64,000 nucleotides of DNA from Streptomyces pactum (GTDB lineage Bacteria > Actinomycetota > Actinomycetes > Streptomycetales > Streptomycetaceae). Of the stretch, positions 26,975 to 34,755 are shown piece after piece (position 1 is the first letter of the stretch; each line of letters begins with the position of its first letter). Location: contig NZ_JACYXC010000001.1 of the NCBI RefSeq assembly GCF_016031615.1, positions 4,526,001 through 4,590,000 of the forward strand, in the 5' to 3' direction. Below the pieces are notes generated by a model. The model was not told the origin of the DNA and ran no database searches. It worked only from the letters and a program-made list of their open reading frames with translations. Both the position numbers and the translations under genes were made by a program.

Positions 26975-27621
26975 GCCAGACAGGACGCGGCTTCCGGGGC
27001 CCGCGGTTCCGTTGTCGCCCGCTGGTCAGTCGGCGTTACCGACCGGTCGGTGCGAAGCGGGCCCGGCGCGGACGGCCGGGGAGCCGGGCGCCCGCCCTCC
27101 GGACACCCGGGCCGGGCGTGGCCTGATCCGGCCGCCGGGTACCGCCGTACCGCCCGCCCGCCCCCCATTCGAACACCCCCGCCGCCCGGCCCGGTGCTCC
27201 GGCGGGCGGGTGTCACCTGCGGATATGCCACCGGCATGGGTCGCGGCGGGAGCGTACGGCGGACGGCCGAGGCAGGAGCGGGACGGGCCACGCCCGTGGA
27301 CACACGGACGGAGCCGTACGGGCGGCCGGGGCGTACGGACCGAGCCGTACGGGCGCCCGGAGGCGGCCGGGTCCGCCGGCCGGCCCGGGGGCGTACGGCG
27401 ACGCGCGCGGCCCACGACGGACGTACCGCCCGAGCCCGAACGCACCCCGAGCCGGCTCGGACCCGACACCGAACGGCCCCGAGCCGGAGCGCACCCGGAG
27501 CCCAGCGGTACGCACCCGAGCCCGAACGCACCCCGAGCCGGAGCGGACCCGGGCGCGAACGGCCCTGAGCCGGAACGGCCCCGGGACCGAGCGGTACGGC
27601 CCCCGAGCGGCCGGGCCCGGC
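26975..27621. other. 650-bp spacer with degenerate repeats
   Basis: No gene is supported. Between about 27420 and 27610 a degenerate unit of the kind ACCCCGAGCCGGAGCG recurs several times, making long but meaningless open frames on both strands. Confidence 0.6.
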
Positions 27622-28394
27622 CTACTCCACCGGCACCCCCGTGCCCGGGGCCGAGCCCGGCCGCTCCCGGATGTCCCGGGAGCAGGTGAAGCGCTGCGGG
27701 GGGACGCTCGTCTCCGGCCCGCCGAGGACCACCGAGCCGTCCCGGTCGGCGGTGGCGGGCGAGGCCGCGTAGGTGCACACCAGCTGGGCGAGCGCGTACG
27801 AGGCGAGCTGCTGCGGCTGGAGGTTGAGCCGGAGCGTGCTCTCCGGATCGCCCTCGGCGGGGCCGAAGATCTCGATCCGGTCCACCACGTCGGAGCTGAA
27901 CCCGGCCTCCTTCTCGGCCCGGGACGGCTCCTCGCGCAACTGCTCCAGCAGCTCCCGGGCGTACTGCAGACGGTCCCCGGCGCTCTGCTCGTTCCCCAGC
28001 TGGGCGCTGCGGTGCACCGCCCGCAGCTGCGAGGCGCACACCAGGTACACCTTCAGCGGCACATGGCCGGTCAGCTGCGCGGTGCGCCGGTCCTGCGGGG
28101 GGTCGCAGGACGCCCGGGACGGCGCCGGGCCGGCGTCCACCGGCACCGACGTGCCGCGGATGCCGCATCCGGCGAGCAGCAGCGCCGCCGCGCCCAGCGC
28201 CGCCGCGCGGACCGCGGTACGCGCCGCCGCGCGCCGCCGCGCCCCCCGGCGCCGTCCCGCCGCCCCCGCCGTCCGGCGCCCGCCCGCGCCGCGGTGCCCC
28301 CGCGGGGGTCCGCGCCGTGCCGCGAGGCCGCGCCGTCCCGCCCGGCCGCGCCGTCCCGCACCGTGGTCCGGCGCTCCGGGGACGTCCTGCTCAT
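27622..28394 (-). CDS. AfsQ-locus lipoprotein, probably frameshifted near its N-terminus
   Basis: This is the third gene of the afsQ operon, encoding a putative lipoprotein that may modulate the sensor kinase. The body of about 190 residues includes the lipobox region 'AALLLAGCGIRGTSVP', 'VPLKVYLVCASQLRAVHR', 'ARELLEQLREEPSRAEKEAGF' and 'YALAQLVCTYAASP'. The natural start is ATG 28394: AAGGAG is 7 nt upstream and the ATG overlaps the afsQ2 stop (ATGA). That ATG is out of frame with the body, and the body frame has no good start before the lipobox except GTGs inside afsQ2 (e.g. 28455). A one-base indel in the GC-rich run around 28200-28330 would join the two. Confidence 0.6.
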
Positions 28395-30016
28395 CGCGGT
28401 TTCTCCTTGCCGTTCCCGGTCCGGTCGCCGTCCCCGGCGCCGCCGGCCCCGTCACCCTTCCGCGCACCGCCGCCGACACCGCCGCCGGTACCGGCGGCAC
28501 CGCCGCCCGTGGCGTCCCGCTCGGCCGGCGCCAGCTCCGAGGAGTCCCGCGGCAGCCGCAGCGTGAACACCGCGCCGCCGTCCGGGGAGTTCTCCGCGGT
28601 GATCTCGCCGCCGTGGATGTGCGCGTTCTCCAGGGCGATCGACAGCCCCAGCCCGCTGCCGTCGGAGCGCGGCCGGGACGCGCTGGCCTTGTAGAAGCGG
28701 TCGAAGACGTGCGGCAGCACGTCCTCCGGGATGCCCGGGCCGTGGTCCCGGACCTTGATCACCAGCTCCTCGTCGTCGGCGTGCACCGAGACCCGCACCG
28801 GCGAACCGCCGTGCTTGAGCGCGTTGCCGATGAGGTTGGCGAGGATGACGTCCAGCCGCCGCGGGTCCAGCAGGGCCATGATCCCGCGCTCGGCGTCCAG
28901 CTCCACCGCGTCCAGCCACGCCCGCGCGTCGATGCACGCCGTCACCTGGTCCGCCACGTCCACGTCGTCCAGCACCAGCCGGGCGGTACCCGCGTCGAAG
29001 CGGGTCACCTCCATCAGGTTCTCCACCAGGTCGTTCAGGCGCCGGGTCTCGCTGACCACCAGCTGCACCGCGGGGGCGATCATCGGGTCGAGCGCGTCCG
29101 CCTCCTCCTCCAGCACCTCCGTCACCGCGGTGATCGCGGTCAGCGGGGTCCGCAGCTCGTGCGACATGTCGGCCACGAACCGCCGGCTCGCCGCCTCCCG
29201 CGCGCTCAGCTCCGCGACCCGCTTCTCCAGCCGCTCCGCGGTCCGGTTGAAGGTACGGGAGAGATTGGCCAGTTCATCGGTGCCGGACACCTGGAGGCGG
29301 GTGTCCAGCTTCCCCTCGCCCCACCGCTGTGCCGCCTCGCCGAGCCGCTGCACCGGCCGCAGCACGGTGGAGGCGGCGGCCTGCGCCAGCAGCGCGGAGC
29401 CGATCAGCGCCAGCGCGGTCGCGATCCCCAGCGACCAGGCCAGCGAGTTGAGGTCCTGCCGCTCGCTGTCCAGCGACTTCAGCATGTACGCGGTCGGCCC
29501 GCCGCCGATCACCTTGGCACCGCCGACCAGGAACGGCTCGTCGTCCTTGGTGATCCGCTGCCAGTACAGGTGGTACGGGGCGCTGTTGGCCTCGGTCACC
29601 GGACGCTTCCGGTTCACCGCCCGGCGCAGCGTCTCGGGCACCATGTCCAGCGTGAAACTCTCCGGGTCGGAGGCGGCCGGGCACTCCCCGCCGCCCTCCG
29701 GCCGGGCTATCAGCAGCACCTCGTAGTCCTGCGCGTTGTCCGCCATGTCGGTCGCCGCGTCGAGCAGCGCCGGACAGGTGGGCGCCGGCGGCAGCGAGGC
29801 GGCGTTGTCCTTGAGCGACTTGCTGAACTCCTCCAGCGCCGCGTCCTGGGTCCGGGTCAGCACCGCGTCCCGGTTCAGCCAGTACGCGATGCCCGACGCC
29901 GACACCGCGGCGGCCAGCGCCACCAGCGCGAAGACCAGCATCAGGCGCAGCCGCAGGCTCAGCCACCGCAACATACCCGCCGCCCAGCCCCGAGGCCGAT
30001 CGGGCTCTTCACTCAC
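28391..30016 (-). CDS. afsQ2: Sensor histidine kinase AfsQ2
   Basis: A 541-residue membrane kinase. TM1 is at about 25-47, then an extracytoplasmic sensor domain of about 140 residues, TM2 at about 190-213, HAMP ('VLRPVQRLGEAAQRW'), HisKA with His286 in 'FVADMSHELRTPLTAI', N box 'LANLIGNALKHGG', G1 'DHGPGIPEDVLPHVF' and G2 'SGLGLSIALENAHIHGG'. A Gly-rich tail follows the ATPase. It phosphorylates AfsQ1; in S. coelicolor this pair responds to nitrogen-rich conditions such as glutamate and affects antibiotic production. Gene order with the AfsQ1 and SigQ homologues supports the symbol. Confidence 0.93.
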   Translation of the reverse strand: MSEEPDRPRGWAAGMLRWLSLRLRLMLVFALVALAAAVSASGIAYWLNRDAVLTRTQDAALEEFSKSLKDNAASLPPAPTCPALLDAATDMADNAQDYEVLLIARPEGGGECPAASDPESFTLDMVPETLRRAVNRKRPVTEANSAPYHLYWQRITKDDEPFLVGGAKVIGGGPTAYMLKSLDSERQDLNSLAWSLGIATALALIGSALLAQAAASTVLRPVQRLGEAAQRWGEGKLDTRLQVSGTDELANLSRTFNRTAERLEKRVAELSAREAASRRFVADMSHELRTPLTAITAVTEVLEEEADALDPMIAPAVQLVVSETRRLNDLVENLMEVTRFDAGTARLVLDDVDVADQVTACIDARAWLDAVELDAERGIMALLDPRRLDVILANLIGNALKHGGSPVRVSVHADDEELVIKVRDHGPGIPEDVLPHVFDRFYKASASRPRSDGSGLGLSIALENAHIHGGEITAENSPDGGAVFTLRLPRDSSELAPAERDATGGGAAGTGGGVGGGARKGDGAGGAGDGDRTGNGKEKPR

Positions 30017-30137
30017 CGCGCGGCGTCCTCACATCTCGTACCCGCGTCTCCGCGGCGCTCCCGACCTCCACGTTCCGTGCCCCGGCCGCCGCCGTGCGCG
30101 CCGCAGTGACCGGGCCCGGGGGAACGGCGGGGGCCGG

Positions 30138-30824
30138 TCACTGCGGCGCGTCCAGCCGGTAACCGACCCCGCGGACGGTACGGATCAGGGTCGGGGACGA
30201 CGGCACGTCCTCCACCTTGGCGCGCAGCCGCTGCACACAGGCGTCGACCAGCCGCGAGTCGCCGAGGTAGTCGTGCTCCCACACCAGGCGCAGCAGCTGC
30301 TGCCGGGACAGCGCCTGCCCCGGCCGCCGGCTCAGCTCCAGGAGCAGCCGCAGCTCGGTCGGCGTGAGCTGCAGGTCCTCCCCGTTCTTGGTGACGGTCA
30401 TGGCGGAGCGGTCGATCACCAGGTTGCCGAACGTCGCGGAGTCGTTGGCCTCCCGTTCGCCGCGCCGCAGCACCGCCCGGATACGGGCGTCCAGCACCCG
30501 TCCCTGCACCGGTTTCACCACGTAGTCGTCGGCACCCGACTCCAGCCCCACCACGACGTCGATGTCGTCGCTGCGCGCGGTCAGCAGGATGATCGGCAGC
30601 TGGTCGGTGCGCCGGATACGGCGGCACACCTCGAAGCCGTCGATGCCGGGCAGCATCACATCCAGCACGATCAGGTCCGGCCGCTGCTCGCGCAGCAGCT
30701 GCAGACCGTCCTCCCCCGTCGCCGCGGTGGCCACACGGTGGCCCTGGCGGGTCAGGGAGAGTTCGAGCGCCGTGCGGATGGCGTCGTCGTCCTCGATCAG
30801 CAACAGGAAAGGCACGCTGGTCAT
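30138..30824 (-). CDS. afsQ1: Response regulator AfsQ1
   Basis: A 228-residue OmpR/PhoB-type regulator. The receiver domain has the acidic cluster 'LLIEDDDAI', phospho-acceptor Asp55 in 'LIVLDVMLPG', the conserved Thr in 'ILLTARSD' and Lys in 'YVVKPVQG'. The winged-helix DNA-binding domain shows 'LTPTELRLLLELSRRPGQALSRQQLLRLVW' (in part) and ends 'IRTVRGVGYRL'. About 120 bp separate it from afsQ2, so both are likely on one transcript. A perfect AfsQ1-type box lies in the divergent interval with sigQ, consistent with direct control of both directions. Confidence 0.95.
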   Translation of the reverse strand: MTSVPFLLLIEDDDAIRTALELSLTRQGHRVATAATGEDGLQLLREQRPDLIVLDVMLPGIDGFEVCRRIRRTDQLPIILLTARSDDIDVVVGLESGADDYVVKPVQGRVLDARIRAVLRRGEREANDSATFGNLVIDRSAMTVTKNGEDLQLTPTELRLLLELSRRPGQALSRQQLLRLVWEHDYLGDSRLVDACVQRLRAKVEDVPSSPTLIRTVRGVGYRLDAPQ

Positions 30825-30884
30825 TCTGGCCTACCAATGGGCTCCAGTTCGACCGGTGAGCCTTCCCTCACCGGACCTCCCCCT

Positions 30885-30900
30885 GTGACAGCCCTGTGAC
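30885..30900. promoter_or_regulatory. AfsQ1 box between afsQ1 and sigQ
   Basis: GTGAC-AGCCCT-GTGAC fits exactly the GTnAC-n6-GTnAC consensus reported for AfsQ1 in S. coelicolor. It lies 61 bp upstream of afsQ1 and 117 bp upstream of sigQ, so it can serve autoregulation, sigQ control, or both. Confidence 0.85.
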
Positions 30901-31016
30901 AGTCGGCGGACACCGCCATGAAACTGGCCCGGCAATCTTTTGAGCACCGGGAGGACGACGGTCGGCCCGGGAAGCGAAACGGAAACCGAAGCAGGCTCCA
31001 CCGACGGGGGCGCGAG

Positions 31017-31772
31017 ATGAACACACTGCACAGCTCCACGAACAGCGCAGTCATTCGCACGCGCCTGCACGACGCCGGCCGGAGCACGGAGAAGTCCGGT
31101 GCCGTGAGCGGGCGGGGGTGCGCTCGCGGCGCCGGGCGTCAACGGCCTCCATACATGGTGGCCATTGACGCGACAACCCCGGGGGAACAGGGGGCAGGCC
31201 CGTACGGGGAGGCATCGGGGGAGCGGCGGACGGGGCCGCGGACGAAGGACGCCGAGGCGGCCTTCACCGCGTACGTCCAGGAACGCCGCGCCTCCCTGTA
31301 CGCCACCGCCTACCACCTGACCGGCGACCGCCACGAGGCCGAGGACCTGCTGCAGAGCGCGCTGTTCTCGACCTACCGGGCGTGGGACCGGATCAGCGAC
31401 AAGGCGGCGGTCGGCGGCTACCTGCGCCGCACCATGACCAACCTGCACATCAGCGCGTGGCGGCGGCGGAAGCTCAACGAGTACCCGACCGAGGAACTGC
31501 CGGAGACGGCAGGCGACCACGACGCGATGCGCGGCACCGAGCTGCGCGCGGTGCTGTGGCAGGCGCTGGCCCGGCTGCCCGAGGCACAGCGCACCATGCT
31601 GGTGCTCCGCTACTACGAGGGGCGCACCGACCCGGAGATCGCCGACATCCTCAACATCAGTGTCGGCACCGTCAAGAGCAGCATCTGGCGCTCGCTGCGC
31701 CGGCTGCGCGAGGACGACGTCCTGAGCTTCGGCCGGGACCAGGAGGAGTCCTTCGGCGAACTCGTCGCCTGA
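31017..31772 (+). CDS. sigQ: ECF-type sigma factor SigQ
   Basis: A 251-residue protein of the SigE-like ECF sigma family. After a long non-conserved N-terminus (to about residue 80) comes region 2 ('FTAYVQERRASLYATAYHLTGDRHEAEDLLQSALFSTYRAW', in part) and region 4 ('ALARLPEAQRTMLVLRYYEGRTDPEIADILNISVGTVKSSIWRSL', in part) with its helix-turn-helix. No anti-sigma gene follows. ATG 31017 begins 'MNTLHSSTNSAVI', as I recall for SigQ proteins. In S. coelicolor sigQ is a main AfsQ1 target and counteracts its effect on antibiotic production. Confidence 0.92.
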   Translation: MNTLHSSTNSAVIRTRLHDAGRSTEKSGAVSGRGCARGAGRQRPPYMVAIDATTPGEQGAGPYGEASGERRTGPRTKDAEAAFTAYVQERRASLYATAYHLTGDRHEAEDLLQSALFSTYRAWDRISDKAAVGGYLRRTMTNLHISAWRRRKLNEYPTEELPETAGDHDAMRGTELRAVLWQALARLPEAQRTMLVLRYYEGRTDPEIADILNISVGTVKSSIWRSLRRLREDDVLSFGRDQEESFGELVA

Positions 31773-32300
31773 ACGCCGGAGGAACGGGGGAACCACGGGG
31801 GGAACCGGGCGGCACGGGGGAAGAACCGGGGGATCGGGGGAGAACCCGGACGGGGGGAACAGGGGGAGATACCGAGGTGAGCCGGGTGTACCCGCTCGGG
31901 GGAGCGGGGGGCGCCCGGGGAACCGTCGGGGGGAACAGGGGGGACACGGGGGGAGCAACGGGGGAACACCACGGGGGCCCGTCATTCGGGGAGTGACGGA
32001 AGCGTGCGGGGCGAGCAGGGACCGGACCGCCGGGGGGCTGGTCCGGGGCCGCTCCGCCCCGCACGCGGTGCGCGGCACCGGTCGTCCTGACGCGACCGGT
32101 GCCGCGTTCGTCGTTCCGGCGGGTCCGGGTTGCCGGCGCGGGCGCGGGGGCCGGGTGCGGCACCAGGGTACGCGGGTGGGGCCGGGGCGTGGGGGGCGTG
32201 GTGCGGCGTGGAGCCGGGGTGCGGTCGTCCCGTGGGGGCGGTGGTGCGGCCCGCGGGTCCGGCCGCGGCCCGCCCGGCGCGGGGCCGCAGGCGGCACGCG
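31773..32300. other. Intergenic region between convergent genes, G-run array
   Basis: No gene is supported. The left half (31787-31995) is a dense array of G-runs, listed separately. The right half is ordinary GC-rich spacer. Confidence 0.7.
31787..31995 (+). repeat. G-run array, potential G-quadruplex tract
   Basis: More than a dozen runs of four to six G on the plus strand are separated by short irregular spacers such as aacc, aaca and gatc. The array follows the sigQ stop directly and would be present as G-runs in the sigQ mRNA 3' region. Confidence 0.85.
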
Positions 32301-32927
32301 TCAGGCGGGAACCTCTTCCCGGCGGCGGCCCGCCGCCGCGGTGGCGATCCGGCCCAGCGCCTCGTCGCCGCCGCACGGGTACGCGCCCAGCGCCGCGTGC
32401 CGGGCCACCAGGCCGCGCTCCGCGCGCATCAGCCGCCAGCCCCGGCGCACCAGGTACGGCGCCGACTTCCGGCCCTCGCGCAGATCCCGCACCAGCCGGC
32501 GCCGGAAGGTGGTGAGGGGCCGGCCGCGCAGGCACAGCGCGTCGGCGAGCAGGTCCAGTTCCCGGCACCGGTCGATGATGTCCGCGGCGAAGATGCCCTC
32601 CGCGATGAACAGCGGCGCACCGCCGAGGTCCAGGACCGTCTCGCCCACCCGGCCGTTGGCGGCGATGGAGTAGACGGGCACCGCGGCCCGCGCGGTGCGG
32701 CACAGTGACGCGATCGCGGCCACCGCGCCCTCGTCGTCCCAGGACCGCGGCGAGTCCCAGTCCGTGCCGCCGCCGGGCAGTTGGGGCAGCGCGGGGTCGT
32801 CGCCGTCCCGGTAGAAGTCGTCCAGGCGCAGTACCGGCAGCCCGGTACGGGCGGCCAGCGACGACTTCCCGGAACCGGACGGGCCGGACAGCAGGATGAC
32901 GCGCGCGGATACGGGATCTGAAGTCAC
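32301..32927 (-). CDS. Uridine kinase-like P-loop kinase
   Basis: A 208-residue P-loop NTPase resembling uridine kinases. Walker A 'LLSGPSGSGKSSLAAR' is at about residues 10-25; 'LRLDDFYRDGDDPALPQLPGG' supplies the nucleoside-binding Asp-Asp-Phe-Tyr motif, and 'TDWDSPRSWDDEG' and 'PLFIAEGIFAADI' follow. It would phosphorylate uridine/cytidine to UMP/CMP, which fits the salvage theme, although some members act on other small molecules. GTG 32927 is chosen because CACACT (minus strand) lies 8 nt upstream and the P-loop follows closely. It is convergent with sigQ. Confidence 0.82.
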   Translation of the reverse strand: MTSDPVSARVILLSGPSGSGKSSLAARTGLPVLRLDDFYRDGDDPALPQLPGGGTDWDSPRSWDDEGAVAAIASLCRTARAAVPVYSIAANGRVGETVLDLGGAPLFIAEGIFAADIIDRCRELDLLADALCLRGRPLTTFRRRLVRDLREGRKSAPYLVRRGWRLMRAERGLVARHAALGAYPCGGDEALGRIATAAAGRRREEVPA

Positions 32928-33057
32928 GGAACACCAGTGTGGGGCATTGGGCCACCCGGGGGACCCTCCGGGCCCCTGGGGTGACTCCCCGGGACGGCTC
33001 AACTACGCTGCGCATCCGACCGTTTCCGTACCAACGATCCCCACTGGCAGGTGCCTC

Positions 33058-33480
33058 ATGGCTTCTTCAGCGCGTCACGTACGTACCCGGCGGCCCGCCC
33101 GCTCCCGCACCCTGCTCCGGGCCGGACTCGTCTCCGCGGCCGGAGCGGCGATGGTCGCCGGCAGCGCGGCCGCGGCCACCGCGGCGGACGGTGACACGAT
33201 GCGTATCCGGACCCCGGTCAAGGCGCTCAACACCACGATGGTCAAGGGCGGTGACATCTCCCCGCCGGCCGCCCTGATGTACGCCGTCGCGCCGGTGAAG
33301 GACCTGCGGCCCAACCCGCTGGCGCAGACGCCGGTCGACCCCACGAACAACACCGTCGAGACCCAGGTCGCCGACTTCCGCCCGGTCGGGACCCGGCTGG
33401 TCACCACCCCGCTCACCCAGGGCGATGCGGTCCGGGAGCTGCCGGTGGTCGGCCAGGCCACCCAGGTGCTGCCCGGCTGA
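33058..33480 (+). CDS. Small secreted protein
   Basis: A 140-residue exported protein. The N-terminus is Arg-rich ('HVRTRRPARSRTLLRAG') followed by a hydrophobic core and 'AAAATAA', a probable signal peptidase I site near residue 42. The mature part contains 'MRIRTPVKALNTTMVKGGDISPPAALMYAVAPVKDLRPNPLAQTPVDPTNNTVETQ' (seen as short segments), with no cysteines and no family I know. It is divergent from the uridine-kinase gene. TACGCT at 33004-33009 is a possible -10 box. Confidence 0.8.
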   Translation: MASSARHVRTRRPARSRTLLRAGLVSAAGAAMVAGSAAAATAADGDTMRIRTPVKALNTTMVKGGDISPPAALMYAVAPVKDLRPNPLAQTPVDPTNNTVETQVADFRPVGTRLVTTPLTQGDAVRELPVVGQATQVLPG

Positions 33481-33873
33481 CCCGGCCGTACCCGGTCGCC
33501 GCCGGCCGTCGCGGCGGCCTCCCGGACGTACGCACCGGTCGCCGCCGTCGCGGCGGCCTCAAAGGACGTACCGGCCGACCGTGACCCGGTCGGCCCGGCC
33601 GGTCCCCGTCCCCCTGACCCGGGCGAACCGGCCGGGCCGGCCGTACCCGGTGGTGCGGGGCGGCACCGACGGTGCGCGTGGGTGCCGGTGCCGCCGTCGT
33701 GGCCGGCCGGCACCGGCACCGGGCCGCCGGCCGGTCCGGGCCGCACGCCGGACGGCACGGGCGGCGGCCATGGCGGACGCCGGACCGGCGCCGGTGCCGG
33801 GCCGCCGATGCCGGACTGCCGCGATGCGGGGCCGCCGCCCGCGGACGGTGGCGGCGGCGGAGGCGTGGCGGGT
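33481..33873. other. Spacer with repeated hairpins
   Basis: There is no gene. Two copies of a 40-bp or so element (from 33492 and from 33535), each holding gccgcc...ggcggc hairpins and ending in ggacgtac, follow the secreted-protein stop and probably act as tandem terminators. The remainder is featureless. Confidence 0.5.
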
Positions 33874-34755
33874 TCAGATCCCGATCGGGTGCCAGACCGT
33901 CTTGGTCTCCAGGAACGCCAGCATCCGGTCGGTGCCCGGCGCCGCCGCCCAGTCCGTGGGCCGGGGCCGGAGCACCCGCTTGAGGTTGTCCGCGGCGGCC
34001 GTCTCCAGCGCCACCGCCAGCTCGCCGTGCAGCTCCCCGAAGGCGCCGGCCAGGTCGATCGCGTTGACGTCCTGGTGCGCGGCGAGCGGTCCGGACAGCT
34101 CGTTCGTCCGCCCGGAGAGCACGTTGACCACACCCCCCGGCACGTCCGAGGTGGCCAGCACCTCGGCGAGCGACAGGGCCGGCAGCGGCGCCCGCTCGCT
34201 CGCCACCACCACCGCGGTGTTACCGGTGACGATCACCGGCGCGAGCACCGAGACCAGCCCGAGGAAGGACGACTCCTGCGGGGCCAGCACCGCCACCACG
34301 CCGGTGGGTTCGGGCGTGGAGAGGTTGAAGTACGGACCGGCGACCGGGTTCGCCGACCCGGCGATCTGCGCGATCTTGTCGGACCACCCGGCGTACCAGA
34401 CCCAGCGGTCCACCGCGGCGTCCACCTGCGCGGCGGCCGCCGCCTGCGGCAGCCCCTCGGCGGCGGCGACCTCGGCGGTGAACTGGTCCCGGCGGCCCTC
34501 CAGCATCTCGGCCACCCGGTACAGCACCTGGCCCCGGTTGTACGCGGTGGCGCCCGACCAGCCGGCGAACGCCTTGCGCGCCGCGACCACCGCGTCCCGG
34601 GCGTCCTTGCGCGAGGCCAGCGGGGCGTTCGCCAGCCACGTCCCCTTGGAGTCGGTCACCTGGTACACCCGCCCGCTCTCGGACCGGGGGAACTTCCCCC
34701 CGACGAACAGCTTGTAGGTCTTGAGGACACGGAGTCGCTCGTCGGACTGGTTCAT
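33874..34755 (-). CDS. Half-length aldehyde dehydrogenase family protein, no catalytic Cys
   Basis: A 293-residue protein aligning only with the N-terminal NAD-binding half of ALDHs ('YKLFVGGKFPRSESGRVY', 'AFAGWSGATAYNRGQVLYRVAEMLE', 'GVVAVLAPQESSFLGLVSVLAPVIVTGNTAVVV', 'GGVVNVLSG'; quoted in part). The active-site motif with its Cys and the second half of the catalytic domain are absent, and the chain ends 'TKTVWHPIGI'. Its ATG overlaps the stop of the full ALDH gene (ATGA). Such short partners recur beside an ALDH in actinobacteria, so it may be a non-catalytic subunit or regulator rather than a pseudogene. Confidence 0.8.
   Translation of the reverse strand: MNQSDERLRVLKTYKLFVGGKFPRSESGRVYQVTDSKGTWLANAPLASRKDARDAVVAARKAFAGWSGATAYNRGQVLYRVAEMLEGRRDQFTAEVAAAEGLPQAAAAAQVDAAVDRWVWYAGWSDKIAQIAGSANPVAGPYFNLSTPEPTGVVAVLAPQESSFLGLVSVLAPVIVTGNTAVVVASERAPLPALSLAEVLATSDVPGGVVNVLSGRTNELSGPLAAHQDVNAIDLAGAFGELHGELAVALETAAADNLKRVLRPRPTDWAAAPGTDRMLAFLETKTVWHPIGI

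Noticed and set aside
27420..27610. Proline/glutamate-repeat protein encoded by degenerate repeats
   Set aside because: The repeat period is irregular and not kept in one frame, and no start signal precedes it.
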